Below are positions 19,631 to 28,976 of a stretch of 64,000 bases of DNA, piece by piece. Under the pieces are notes generated by a model that did no database searches, was not told the DNA's origin, and saw nothing but the letters and a program-made list of their open reading frames with translations. Position 1 is the first letter of the stretch. Each line of letters opens with the position of its first letter. The translations under genes were made by a program, and so were the position numbers. Origin of the DNA: Barthelona sp. PCE (taxonomy: Eukaryota; Metamonada: BaSk clade); the NCBI GenBank assembly GCA_040285745.1, contig JAUFOR010000001.1, positions 62,001-126,000 on the forward strand, in the 5' to 3' direction.

Positions 19631-19681
19631 ATATAGAAACCGAAGAGAAAGGGTGTTTTTCAAATTTACACCTTTTCAATA
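19631..19681. promoter_or_regulatory. Compact bidirectional promoter
   Basis: Both divergent genes must be driven from these 51 bp unless their transcripts start inside the neighbouring gene. The plus-strand side ends in TTTTCAATA directly before ATG; similar TTCA-rich sequences precede the ATGs at 4839 and 9238, a possible initiator element. Confidence 0.45.
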
Positions 19682-21847
19682 ATGAGTTGGTCGAATACAG
19701 TAAGCTCGTTGCTCACTTCGACCGATAACAACCTCAAAAGTCCGCTGTTTGATATCCCAAGCGAACGATACGACCTTTATTTAAGTCAGACGAAAATCCA
19801 TGCACCGCGCACACATAAAACTGTATATTCACAACCCACACAAGACAACAGCCTCGAATTAGATTCAGGCGTGTCACTATCGGGGTTCTCCAAAGAGGTA
19901 AACGATCAAATTGCTGAACTTGAGTATAAACTTAACGAGTATCAGGCAACAACCACAGGCTCTACGAAGAGACAGCTGGAGGTATTTGAGGTTTCCTTCA
20001 AGCAAGATGTGATGGAGCTTCAAAAAATTCTGAGCGAGGTTGAGGCTGATGCTCTCATGGCGAAAAACGTAGCCGTAGACATGACGGGTATGAAGGAACG
20101 TATGAAGCGCTTTCAGCAGCAGATTGAGGCCAAACTCATGACAGAGGGAAGCAGGCTAGATGAGCTGAAGAGGTTTACTGCAGATGGGCGTAACATAAAT
20201 GCTGTGAAAGATGTCAGCACAGAGCTCTCACGTCTCAGCAACAAGGTCACGGACATGGATCAAAGATACACATGGGCTTCAATGACTGATTCAATATCGA
20301 GTCTTCAAGCACGCTTCGACTCTATGCAAACTGATGTAAGTGGTATCAACACACAATGCGTAACGCAAGACCGCCTTTTCAGTCGCGATGTTGGGGAGTT
20401 GCGAGACACGGTAAATGCGCTGAAGAATGATGTTTTTTCATCAGAAAGTAACAGACAGGATGAGATTGATCAGTTGAGCAGTAACTTAAAGAAGTTGGAG
20501 GAGGCGTTCGGTTCGTTTGAGATTCCTGAGGTTGACCTGGAGCCTCTTAAGAGGCGCATCGAGACAAACGTTGACGGATTAGATCGACTGCAGAATCATC
20601 ACACAAACACAGCCGACAAGGTACAGATACTGCAAGAGTTCAAGGGGCGTGCGGACGTCGATCTCCGAAGCATACGGTCTGACCTCAGCGGGCTACAGAA
20701 CTCATTACAGCTGATAAAGACGCAGACAGATACAATGCCCACATTCAGTGATGTAGACGGCATTAAACAGGAGCTCAGAGACATGCGCGATGCTTTAGTG
20801 ACCGAGGATTGGGTCACAGTACAAGTTTCAAACGCGCAGGAAGAGCTGGATCGTAGCATTGATTCAGTTAGCGATGACTTAGAGAAGATGCAGGCTGATA
20901 TTGATAAAGGTAAAACCAGCCTCATGGCGTTTGGTGCGAAGCTTGACACGACTCTCTCCAAGTTTGAGAGCGCTCAGGTTTCTGAGCTTGATGAAAGACT
21001 CACACTGATCAATGCCAGACTTGACTCATTCGAAGCGATGGTGGACGATAAGCTGAACCCCATCAAGCAACAGCAGCTCACATTAGCTCAGTTCATGCAG
21101 GGATTACAGACAACCATTGATGACATCGAGAACAGGATGGACACTAAGCTTGAGAAAATCGCATCTGGTCTTCAGCTCGCTGGTTCACAGTTGGCTGATC
21201 TATCGCAAGTGCGGCCAGCAACGCAGCCTACGGTATCTCCATTGGCTGCAAAGCAGGCGACTGAGCTGAAGGATACCAAGAATTCGGGTGAGGAGAAGTG
21301 GGACTCAGATTCATACGAGTACACTTATGAATATGATAAATACGACAGCCCAGGCGAGGAGAAGGATGAGGATATATCCCCAGTTCGCCCCAGTGCAGTC
21401 AATCCTGGCCCTTTGGGCCACATCTCAGTCACACTGTTGGAAGATGAACGCAAGATCATTGATGACGATGATCTGAGCACCAGCGACGAGGAAGATGTGT
21501 TTATGACTACCAAGCCACTCACTGAAGCGCTTGGTTTAAAGAACCTGCCAGGAAACGAGGAGGATTCACTACTGAAGGAAATGGAAGATTTTGAGAAGCA
21601 GCAGTTCACGCCCAGAGGTAACACAAAGAGTGAGACTCTGACATTGAGCCCGGAACCAATAGATCCTGTAGAGAACGAATTTGATCTATCTGATGATGTT
21701 ATTGACAGTCCAGCTCCTTCAAAAGTGGAAGTGGCACCTCTTACTGTAGAGAAGCCTAAACAAAACCCTTCGCGTTTTGAAGAGGTCAATCTTGATGTGG
21801 GTAACATCTCTGACTGGGACGATAGCTCTGATTTCGAAAGCGACTGA
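19682..21847 (+). CDS. Coiled-coil protein with acidic disordered tail
   Basis: A 721-residue protein. After a 60-residue disordered start, residues 70-500 are continuous predicted coiled coil with repeating short segments of the type DxxxSLQARFDSMQxDV. The C-terminal 200 residues are disordered and acidic, rich in Asp, Ser, Glu and Pro. No family motif is recognised. Such a rod-plus-tail layout is common in cytoskeletal and basal-body proteins; given the neighbouring flagellar genes a structural role is plausible, but that is inference. It ends 26 bp from the convergent NOG2 gene, and AATAAA occurs at 21852-21857. Confidence 0.85.
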   Translation: MSWSNTVSSLLTSTDNNLKSPLFDIPSERYDLYLSQTKIHAPRTHKTVYSQPTQDNSLELDSGVSLSGFSKEVNDQIAELEYKLNEYQATTTGSTKRQLEVFEVSFKQDVMELQKILSEVEADALMAKNVAVDMTGMKERMKRFQQQIEAKLMTEGSRLDELKRFTADGRNINAVKDVSTELSRLSNKVTDMDQRYTWASMTDSISSLQARFDSMQTDVSGINTQCVTQDRLFSRDVGELRDTVNALKNDVFSSESNRQDEIDQLSSNLKKLEEAFGSFEIPEVDLEPLKRRIETNVDGLDRLQNHHTNTADKVQILQEFKGRADVDLRSIRSDLSGLQNSLQLIKTQTDTMPTFSDVDGIKQELRDMRDALVTEDWVTVQVSNAQEELDRSIDSVSDDLEKMQADIDKGKTSLMAFGAKLDTTLSKFESAQVSELDERLTLINARLDSFEAMVDDKLNPIKQQQLTLAQFMQGLQTTIDDIENRMDTKLEKIASGLQLAGSQLADLSQVRPATQPTVSPLAAKQATELKDTKNSGEEKWDSDSYEYTYEYDKYDSPGEEKDEDISPVRPSAVNPGPLGHISVTLLEDERKIIDDDDLSTSDEEDVFMTTKPLTEALGLKNLPGNEEDSLLKEMEDFEKQQFTPRGNTKSETLTLSPEPIDPVENEFDLSDDVIDSPAPSKVEVAPLTVEKPKQNPSRFEEVNLDVGNISDWDDSSDFESD

Positions 21848-21851
21848 TAAA

Positions 21852-21857
21852 AATAAA
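21852..21857 (+). terminator. AATAAA poly(A) signal candidate
   Basis: AATAAA begins 5 nt after the TGA of the coiled-coil gene, in the 26-bp gap before the convergent NOG2 stop codon. Confidence 0.4.
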
Positions 21858-21873
21858 TTAAAATTATAAAATT

Positions 21874-23763
21874 TTACTTCTTACCCTTTTCAGCTCGGAG
21901 CGCAGCTTGGGCAGCCAACAATTCACGCTTCATGCGAGCAGTACGATGTCCCTTGACATCGAAATCCTTGTAATACTGACTACCTGTAGGTCCATTATTT
22001 GTGGCAACACGTGGGTCCTTGGGCTCTCTCAGAGGAACTCTCTTGCGCCAGTTCACACCAGCCTCCTCCTGAGAGATGGCGTACTTCTTCTGCTTGCGGC
22101 GCTTCTTTTTCTCTGACTTTTCTGCCTTGAGACGCTCACGTTCTCTCTGAATAGCAATAGCAAGCTCATCATCATCCTCTTCTTCGCTATCACTGTCCCA
22201 TACACCGAGGCCATCCTCTCCAACATCAATGATTGGAGCAGCGCTTTCATTGTTAAACACCTGGTTGGCAATTTCCTCGGCTACCTTTTCTTCGCCATAC
22301 GCATCAGGGGCCTCAAGAGATTCTCCCTTGGCTGGCGCATCTTCAGGCTGCACATCCTTAATTGTAAGCTTCTTTTGCTTAGAGTTATCAATATAATCAT
22401 CCGGTAGCTCAAAGTGAGGCAAACGGCCCCGTACCCAATCAGAAATCATGATTCTACCGATGTTGTTAAGGTCAGGCTGTCCACCTCCGATCAGCTTACC
22501 GCTTTTCTTGGCAAATCGCTCGATGAAGTCAGTGGAGTCGCTCCAGTTAGTGATACCATACTGCCTTTGAATATACTGCTTCTGACATCTCTTCAGTAAC
22601 TCTTCAATGTGCATCCATGGGTCTGGGATCTGCTCAATACGGAGAGAACCCTTGAGCACGATTGTTGTCTTGTCGTCGTTGCGGTTGAAAGGAACAACAC
22701 CAGGGCAATCGATTAAGTTGATTCGACTCATGAGAGAAACGAATTGCCACACGCGCGTTTGTCCTGGAACAGGGGCGACAGTGCATGCGCGCTTACTGAC
22801 CATTGTGTTGATGACTGAAGACTTGCCTACATTAGGGTAGCCTACGAAACCAACAGTGATGGATGGGCGCGGGGAGAGAGATCCGTACTGTCGAAGCAGG
22901 TTGAGTAGGGTGTTCTTTCCGAATGGTCTTGTTATCGAGGCGTGGAACGCAATAGTGGGGTACTCCTTGCTGAGCTTCTTAAGCCAAAGAGCCGTTACCC
23001 ACTGCGGAACTAAATCTACCTTGTTCAACAAAAAGACGAGATTACGGTGTTGGTTCATCTCCTTCTTAAGGTAGCTCTCCAAATATGATGAACGGGTACC
23101 CATGGGGTCACGGGCGTCAAGCACCTGAACGATAACATCAGATGAGTCAACAACACGGAAGAGCTCACCCATGATACGCTTAGATGTTCCCTTTCCGTAG
23201 ATAGGATCGTGCTCATCAGCAAACTCTGGACCTTTCATGAATGTGGGGTCATTGTCTCGGGAGTAACCGTTCAACTTAGTGCGCGCCTTCTTTGCGAGGT
23301 CTCCCAAATCCATCAAATCGAAACCCTTCTTGGCGTTGGCGCGGGGGCCGAAAGCATCATCATATGACTCAACGTCAAGCACTGAAGATTCTGCCTCTTG
23401 GTCTTTAAATTTAATAAGGGACTGTGGGATCTTACGTGCGTGCAGTAAAACCTGGCTGGGGTTGCGCTGAACCTTCTCGGCTGCATCTCTCAGCTGTGTA
23501 AGAGTCTCCTGAGCAATAGTACGTGTGTTACCATACCACTTCCTGCTGGGATTGACGCGTCCATCTGTGTGTGTGCGCTGGGAGTAGTTATCGCCTTCCA
23601 TACGGCGCGTCCGGGTGTTGTAGCGAAGCTTTGTCTTGTATAAGTTGAGAAGCTTTACCTTGCCCTCACTTCGCAGGTTTTTATCTGTTCTGTTGCGACG
23701 GTTTTTAGGGTTAGTCGACGAATTGGACGTGCGACTACCTGTTTTAGACATGTGTTTTACCAT
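21874..23763 (-). CDS. NOG2: Nucleolar GTP-binding protein 2 (NOG2/GNL2)
   Basis: A 629-residue circularly permuted GTPase. The G motifs appear in permuted order: G4 NKVD at 247-250, then G1 GYPNVGKSS at 308-316, then G3 DCPG at 352-355. The N-terminal NGP1NT region is present, with landmarks such as KWYGNTR and RIMGELFRVVDSSDV, and the C-terminus is Lys/Glu-rich and basic as in other NOG2 proteins. In yeast and human the protein binds pre-60S ribosomal particles in the nucleolus and nucleoplasm and acts in ITS2 processing and peptidyl-transferase maturation before export. The ATG at 23761-23763 (MVKHMSK) is chosen because the frame upstream lacks ATG and other NOG2 proteins also begin MVK. 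Confidence 0.96.
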   Translation of the reverse strand: MVKHMSKTGSRTSNSSTNPKNRRNRTDKNLRSEGKVKLLNLYKTKLRYNTRTRRMEGDNYSQRTHTDGRVNPSRKWYGNTRTIAQETLTQLRDAAEKVQRNPSQVLLHARKIPQSLIKFKDQEAESSVLDVESYDDAFGPRANAKKGFDLMDLGDLAKKARTKLNGYSRDNDPTFMKGPEFADEHDPIYGKGTSKRIMGELFRVVDSSDVIVQVLDARDPMGTRSSYLESYLKKEMNQHRNLVFLLNKVDLVPQWVTALWLKKLSKEYPTIAFHASITRPFGKNTLLNLLRQYGSLSPRPSITVGFVGYPNVGKSSVINTMVSKRACTVAPVPGQTRVWQFVSLMSRINLIDCPGVVPFNRNDDKTTIVLKGSLRIEQIPDPWMHIEELLKRCQKQYIQRQYGITNWSDSTDFIERFAKKSGKLIGGGQPDLNNIGRIMISDWVRGRLPHFELPDDYIDNSKQKKLTIKDVQPEDAPAKGESLEAPDAYGEEKVAEEIANQVFNNESAAPIIDVGEDGLGVWDSDSEEEDDDELAIAIQRERERLKAEKSEKKKRRKQKKYAISQEEAGVNWRKRVPLREPKDPRVATNNGPTGSQYYKDFDVKGHRTARMKRELLAAQAALRAEKGKK

Positions 23764-24944
23764 TATAATACTGAAAAATAAATATCTGTAAAATAGTGTA
23801 CTGAATAGATGTTTAAGTCTGTGTGAAACGGTTAAGAGTGTAGTACGAACAAGTTGCTGGTTCAAAAAGAATGCGTGTTCGTGGAACGGGGATAATTATT
23901 CAATACCACTCAATGAAGTTTTTAACGGTATTCTCTTTCTGTTTCTCAAGTGTATTCGAGCTAGTATTGTACACCTGATATACTAAGAATCAGTAAATGG
24001 AATACTGTTTTAGTCAACCACAATTTCTCCACATACTCTTCTTTACAGCTAATGTAACTATTGGAAATAATTATTATATGAATATTAGTTCCTATTTAGC
24101 CAGGACAATTGAAGAAAAGCGGAAAAACTTCTCGTTTTGCAAAAACTTCCTTTTTACCTTCCTTGTATGATATCATGTCGTTTAGATACCAAGGAAGAAG
24201 CAGCAAATGGGCAAATCTTGCTCTTTTGAATCGAATTTATCGAATATTTGTGTTTTTCATAACCATGAACAGTTCAACACATTATCTTTAATGAATTGAA
24301 TATGGATAATGGTATACATGCACAGGACGGGCGAACTTATTAAAATATAATTAGTTTCAGATCTGTATTATTGAGCTTTACACAAACTGATTATCCACTA
24401 TGTCAAATTAATGATATGCCCATGTATAGAATGACTGAAGAGGGCATATTTTGTACTCATAAAAAGCTTTTTTGCCGATTCTAATCTCTGAAAGTTTTAC
24501 ACACATGCATTAGGACAGTGGACGATTTACTCGACTGGGAAACAAGGGGGAACAAATGATGTTTTATGCCGAATAGATACGGCGGTGCAGAATAGTTTTC
24601 TTGTAGCCGAATGTATTCTCCATGATATTGGATTATTGTAAAAGTCCACCACTTAAAGATCTTTTATTTTCACAAAAACCCATTGTTTTGATGCAATAAA
24701 TTATCAAAATTTGCCTCTTATGCATACTTTATAACTATTTCCCAGTCCAAAATGCAGATCCCAAATACTATGCACAACAACAAAAAAGTTCAACCTTAAC
24801 AACATCAAAATCAAATGTTTGTCCGACCAAAACGCTTTAATTGCCCTCTAAATAAAGTTTACCACTAAAACATTCTTTGAAAAGGAAGAGAAATTCGTTT
24901 TACTATTTATATCTTTTTCTTTTCGCTTTATTTAACACGCATAC
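23764..24944. other. AT-rich intergenic region
   Basis: This stretch of 1181 bp between two divergent genes holds only short chance frames (the longest about 60 codons). I see no tRNA, repeat or conserved element. The left end (GATATTTATTTTTCAG on the minus strand) and the right end (TTTATTTAACACGC) carry TATTTA-type elements 20-40 bp from the two ATGs and are likely core promoters. Confidence 0.6.
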
Positions 24945-27900
24945 ATGTACGGGAACTATAAATCCCACCAAGGTAGCGGTCAGGACATCAATACTCTTCT
25001 TGATCAGCAAATGCGTGATCTAGAAAGAGATAAGCAAATGTTAGGGGCCAATAACGGCTTTCCATCCCGCCAGGCACCACCAATTGGCAGTGGGGCAACC
25101 ATTACAAGCACATCGGGCTCTTCTTACAAACCACCAGGATATAATCCACAGCCGTCCGGTGAGAGTGCTCGTGAACGGCGTTTAAGGATGCGTCAGGAGG
25201 CACGTATGCAGAACCCTGGTCCCAGCGCAGGAATTCCACCTTCAGGCCCCATTGGTTTGTCAACTCAACCTCGAAACATCCCTCAGCCTGGTACTTCATC
25301 CCAGCCATCATACAGTAACCCACCGCCATCATACGGTAACCCCCAACCATCATATGGCAGTCAACCACCAAGCCAGCCAAATTATGGATCTCAGCAGAAC
25401 CAGCCACCTGCACATATGCGTAAGCGTGCCCAGTCGCCACTGGACCGCAACCGCAATCTCGACAACAGATACGGTAACGAATTTGGCCCTTCAGAGCCAG
25501 TAGCCAACAAGCGAACCTCACCTGGAAAATTGACTGCTGCCCAGTATCGTGCAGAGCTTGACGCCCAGATACGTGCGAAAAAGCAGCGCAAGTTCTCCAC
25601 AGACGGCGGCTATATACCGATCGGTGAAGATCGTAAACCGAAAGGACTACCTCAGCAGATTCACAAACAAAACCAACCTCCTGCACACCTTACAAATCGA
25701 TACAGGAGGGAGCTCGACCAACAGATTAAGTTGAAGCGCGTTAAAAGAGGTAGTGTAGTTGCAAGCAATATTGACGAGGCACTTTTGTTTAAACGAGATA
25801 GCGCGCGCCGTAGAAAGGAACAAGCGTACTTTGAGCAGGGCAGCGCCTTCTTCGATAACTTAGGCAACGATCGCGTTGTTAGAGAAAACAGAACTGGCGT
25901 TATCCCTGAAAAAAAGCAGCATGACCTTGGACCGGCAAATCAGTACGAAAGGGAACCTTATCAGCCCAAGAGGTATCAGATGCCACCACCCTCAAACCGT
26001 GCTCCTCAAAACGGATATAGTTCTGGACCAGGTCCTTCCTCTATGCAGCCTGACAGATCATATCCTGGTCCTTCATCTATGGGTCCAGGTCCTTCTTCCA
26101 TGCAGCCTGACAGATCATATCCTGGTCCTTCATCTATGGGTCCAGGTCCTTCTTCCATGCAGCCTGACAGATCATATCCTGGTCCTTCTTCTATGGGTCC
26201 TGGTCCTTCTTCCATGCAGCCGCCCGATCGTATGCAACCAGGACTTTCTGGTCAGCCGAGCAACATACCTCCAGCATACGATTCCAGACCTCACCAGCCG
26301 CCGAGCGGCTATGGTGAATATGGAGCAACCCCCAACAAACCATCACAGCCTGCGCCAAGTGGATACACCCCCAGTGTTAAGGTTTTGGGAGGGGCCAAGG
26401 GTAGCCAGTCGCCTGCTGACTACCGCCGCGAGCTTGAAAAACAGATCCAGGATAAAAAGAGAAGGGAAGCTGAGAAGAAAAGACAAGAAGAAGAATGGGA
26501 GCGTCAGAAGGAAGAAGAAATGAATAGCTATAATCCTTTTGGGAAACCTGGATCAGGAGCACCTGTTCGCCAGCCAGGGTTGTATCTCCCCAAGAATAAC
26601 AGTCCGGAAAAGTCTGGATTTAATCCATCTTTCACACCCAGCGGTGATCCCCCAGTTTCTAGCGGCTACGATCCCCAACCTGCTGCACACCCGTTAGAGG
26701 GACCGTCATACGGTGCCCCTGATTCATCACCCGTAAAGAGGAGTTATGGTGGAGGCCCAACTTCGTTTTCACTTGGAGGTGGTGCGATGCAGCCAGAGAA
26801 GCCAGCCACAGATGAAGCGTACAAGAACGATCTTATGCGTCAGATACAAGAAAAGAAGCGCAAAAAGGCTGAGAAAGAAGCACGTGAGAAGGAAGAAGAG
26901 AGACTTGAGATGGAACGCCTTCGTAAGGAGCAAGAGGAGATGGATCGCAAGTTCAAGGAAGAAAAGGCAAGAGAGATGGAGGATAAAAAGATGGCAATAG
27001 GTCAAGCTATGCAAGAAGCTACAGCTGCTCGAGCTAGAAAGAAAAAAAAGAGGGAAGCGGAGGCAGCAATGGATGTACCCATAACCATAGCAGAACCCAA
27101 GCGCAAGCCACCGGCTGTTCATAGCGTGGAAGAGCCTATTGCTGTGAAGCACAACGTTTCTAACAGACCCTCTGGAGGATTTAACCCTACTATGGAAGAG
27201 TCACCTGTACCTGCACTACGTATGGGTGCTCCAAGCAACCGTCTTAACAACGGAATGAACCCTACTAGTTCGGGGGTAGGAAGTAATGGTCCTGGAAATA
27301 ATGGTTACAATCCTGGTAACAATGATCCTGGCAATAATGGTTACAATCCCGGTAGAAATGGTCCTGGAAATAATGGTTATAATCCTGGAAATAATGATCC
27401 TAGTAATAATGGTTACAATCCCGGTAGAAATGGTCCTGGTAACAATGATCCTAGTAATAATGGCTACAATCCTGGTAGAAATGGTCCTGGAAATAATGGT
27501 TACAATCCTGGTAACAATGATTTAAACAGTGCCAGTCGCAATCGCAGCTTTGGGCAACCAATGTCTATGGGTAGTGCCCGCCAGAGAGACCCCATTATGT
27601 CAGAGATTGACCCCAAGCTCATGGCTCTTCAGAAACAGAACGATTTATTGCAAGATAAGCTTGCAAAAATCGAAACCCAAAACGAAAAGTTGGCGTTGTC
27701 AATGGAAGAGCAGAGAGCAGAGGTGCAGCGTAAGTTATTGCACGAGCGTAAGCGTCAAGAGCTTGAAAAGCTCGACCTTGAGGCATCATCCCCGTATAAG
27801 AGAGGTTATGCATCAAGTACGGCAAGCATGGACGATAAACGTAAAAGAAATTACGACCGCACAATGGATGTTGCCAAAAAGCTGGGAATTGATCCTTTTC

Positions 27901-28901
27901 AGGAGCAAAATCTTGATATATCACTTCCTGGTGTATCACAGTACGAGTTTTTTGATGAAGATGACCAGAAGAAGGGTGCAACGAGCACTGATATATTTAG
28001 TAATGTTATTGATGAAACAGAAATGCAAAGAGCTGACGGGGAGCTCGGTGGTGAGTCAGACTTCCGCCCAGTCACCGGTTATCAACCGAAGAAGAAGACG
28101 ACAGGTGTAGCTAACGGTACTCAGATTTCTGAAAAGGTGAGTCACAGCACCCAGGTTACGTCGCGTGTCAAGAAAGAGTCAACCCCGCTCGTTAAACCCT
28201 TGATGTTGCCGAAACTAACATCAAGAGGTACAATTATGACGCCTCACGGAGAGGAAGAAGTGATGCCTCTGCACACTGTTCGTCGCAAGAACAAAGATGG
28301 TACGCTAACCAGTATCACAGAGGACCAATTGGAGTTGGCAGACACCTACGTAGATCTTGAGGGCAAGCCTTTGCAGCCACGTTTTGTTGAGAACGAAACG
28401 GGAATGAAGAAGATTGTCATCGTCCGTACGACCACGAAGAAGACAGTGCAACCATCTGAAGAATCCCCTGTGAATGCAACGAAGAACCACTCAAACTATG
28501 GTGAGAGTCTTGAACACGTACGCCGAACAAAAAACACAACACTGTACCATGATGATTTGTTCAACGACGGCAACTCAATGACCACTGAGGACATTGAGAG
28601 GTCGATTGAAAGGCGGCGAGACTTCATTATGCGCACCGGGCACAGGCCTGAGAGCGCTTCAAGCGTTAGTAGCACAGACTCATTGTCTTCGACCAGCACA
28701 TTTGATATAGATAATGTTTTGGCGAGAAATAAGTTGCGTTATGCTGAGCTTAATGATGATGACGACTTGTCAGCAACAGATTTGCTCAATAACTTGCTCA
28801 AAACGTCACATAACGAGGATGACGAAACTGGTGGCAGCCCCCTTCGCATTACAGACAAAGCGGGCACAACTACGGTGCTAACGGCTGAAGATCTACTTTA
28901 G
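24945..28901 (+). CDS. CSPP1-like centrosomal/ciliary protein
   Basis: A 1318-residue, mostly disordered protein rich in Pro, Ser, Gln and Asn. Four copies of a (Y)RxELxxQIxxKK motif occur at about residues 198-212, 248-262, 489-503 and 623-640; the last two continue into long charged helices. This motif is typical of CSPP1 and CCDC66-type proteins, which bind microtubules at centrosomes and in the ciliary axoneme. The C-terminal third has charged helices and a disordered tail. Two coding minisatellites lie inside: 57-nt units from 26025 and 36-nt units from 27291. The family call rests on the repeated motif and overall style; a CCDC66-like assignment is an alternative. Confidence 0.65.
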   Translation: MYGNYKSHQGSGQDINTLLDQQMRDLERDKQMLGANNGFPSRQAPPIGSGATITSTSGSSYKPPGYNPQPSGESARERRLRMRQEARMQNPGPSAGIPPSGPIGLSTQPRNIPQPGTSSQPSYSNPPPSYGNPQPSYGSQPPSQPNYGSQQNQPPAHMRKRAQSPLDRNRNLDNRYGNEFGPSEPVANKRTSPGKLTAAQYRAELDAQIRAKKQRKFSTDGGYIPIGEDRKPKGLPQQIHKQNQPPAHLTNRYRRELDQQIKLKRVKRGSVVASNIDEALLFKRDSARRRKEQAYFEQGSAFFDNLGNDRVVRENRTGVIPEKKQHDLGPANQYEREPYQPKRYQMPPPSNRAPQNGYSSGPGPSSMQPDRSYPGPSSMGPGPSSMQPDRSYPGPSSMGPGPSSMQPDRSYPGPSSMGPGPSSMQPPDRMQPGLSGQPSNIPPAYDSRPHQPPSGYGEYGATPNKPSQPAPSGYTPSVKVLGGAKGSQSPADYRRELEKQIQDKKRREAEKKRQEEEWERQKEEEMNSYNPFGKPGSGAPVRQPGLYLPKNNSPEKSGFNPSFTPSGDPPVSSGYDPQPAAHPLEGPSYGAPDSSPVKRSYGGGPTSFSLGGGAMQPEKPATDEAYKNDLMRQIQEKKRKKAEKEAREKEEERLEMERLRKEQEEMDRKFKEEKAREMEDKKMAIGQAMQEATAARARKKKKREAEAAMDVPITIAEPKRKPPAVHSVEEPIAVKHNVSNRPSGGFNPTMEESPVPALRMGAPSNRLNNGMNPTSSGVGSNGPGNNGYNPGNNDPGNNGYNPGRNGPGNNGYNPGNNDPSNNGYNPGRNGPGNNDPSNNGYNPGRNGPGNNGYNPGNNDLNSASRNRSFGQPMSMGSARQRDPIMSEIDPKLMALQKQNDLLQDKLAKIETQNEKLALSMEEQRAEVQRKLLHERKRQELEKLDLEASSPYKRGYASSTASMDDKRKRNYDRTMDVAKKLGIDPFQEQNLDISLPGVSQYEFFDEDDQKKGATSTDIFSNVIDETEMQRADGELGGESDFRPVTGYQPKKKTTGVANGTQISEKVSHSTQVTSRVKKESTPLVKPLMLPKLTSRGTIMTPHGEEEVMPLHTVRRKNKDGTLTSITEDQLELADTYVDLEGKPLQPRFVENETGMKKIVIVRTTTKKTVQPSEESPVNATKNHSNYGESLEHVRRTKNTTLYHDDLFNDGNSMTTEDIERSIERRRDFIMRTGHRPESASSVSSTDSLSSTSTFDIDNVLARNKLRYAELNDDDDLSATDLLNNLLKTSHNEDDETGGSPLRITDKAGTTTVLTAEDLL
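26025..26221 (+). repeat. Coding minisatellite, 57-bp unit
   Basis: Three full units start at 26025, 26082 and 26139, and a partial fourth starts at 26196. Each encodes 19 residues starting GPGPSSMQPDRSYPG. The units differ by only a few bases, so expansion was recent. The reading frame is kept. Confidence 0.93.
27291..27521 (+). repeat. Coding minisatellite, 36-bp unit
   Basis: Six 12-residue units alternate between PGNNGYNPGNND and PGNNGYNPGRNG, with one extra 5-residue half unit (PGNND), 77 codons in all. Two units begin PS instead of PG. The alternation suggests a higher-order 72-bp repeat that has since lost or gained a part. Confidence 0.92.
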
Positions 28902-28917
28902 TTCATCGTTTAAAATC

Positions 28918-28923
28918 AATAAA
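28918..28923 (+). terminator. AATAAA poly(A) signal candidate
   Basis: AATAAA lies 17 nt past the TAG of the CSPP1-like gene. Confidence 0.45.
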
Positions 28924-28976
28924 CATGCATTTCAAAGCAAAATAAAAAATAAAAAATTGAATATAAATTTACAAAC

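Noticed and set aside
24109-24291. 60-codon frame in the intergenic region
   Set aside because: AT-rich, low similarity to any protein pattern, no promoter or poly(A) context beyond chance.
26006-26215. Minus-strand frame with regular repeats
   Set aside because: It is the antisense of the 57-bp coding minisatellite.
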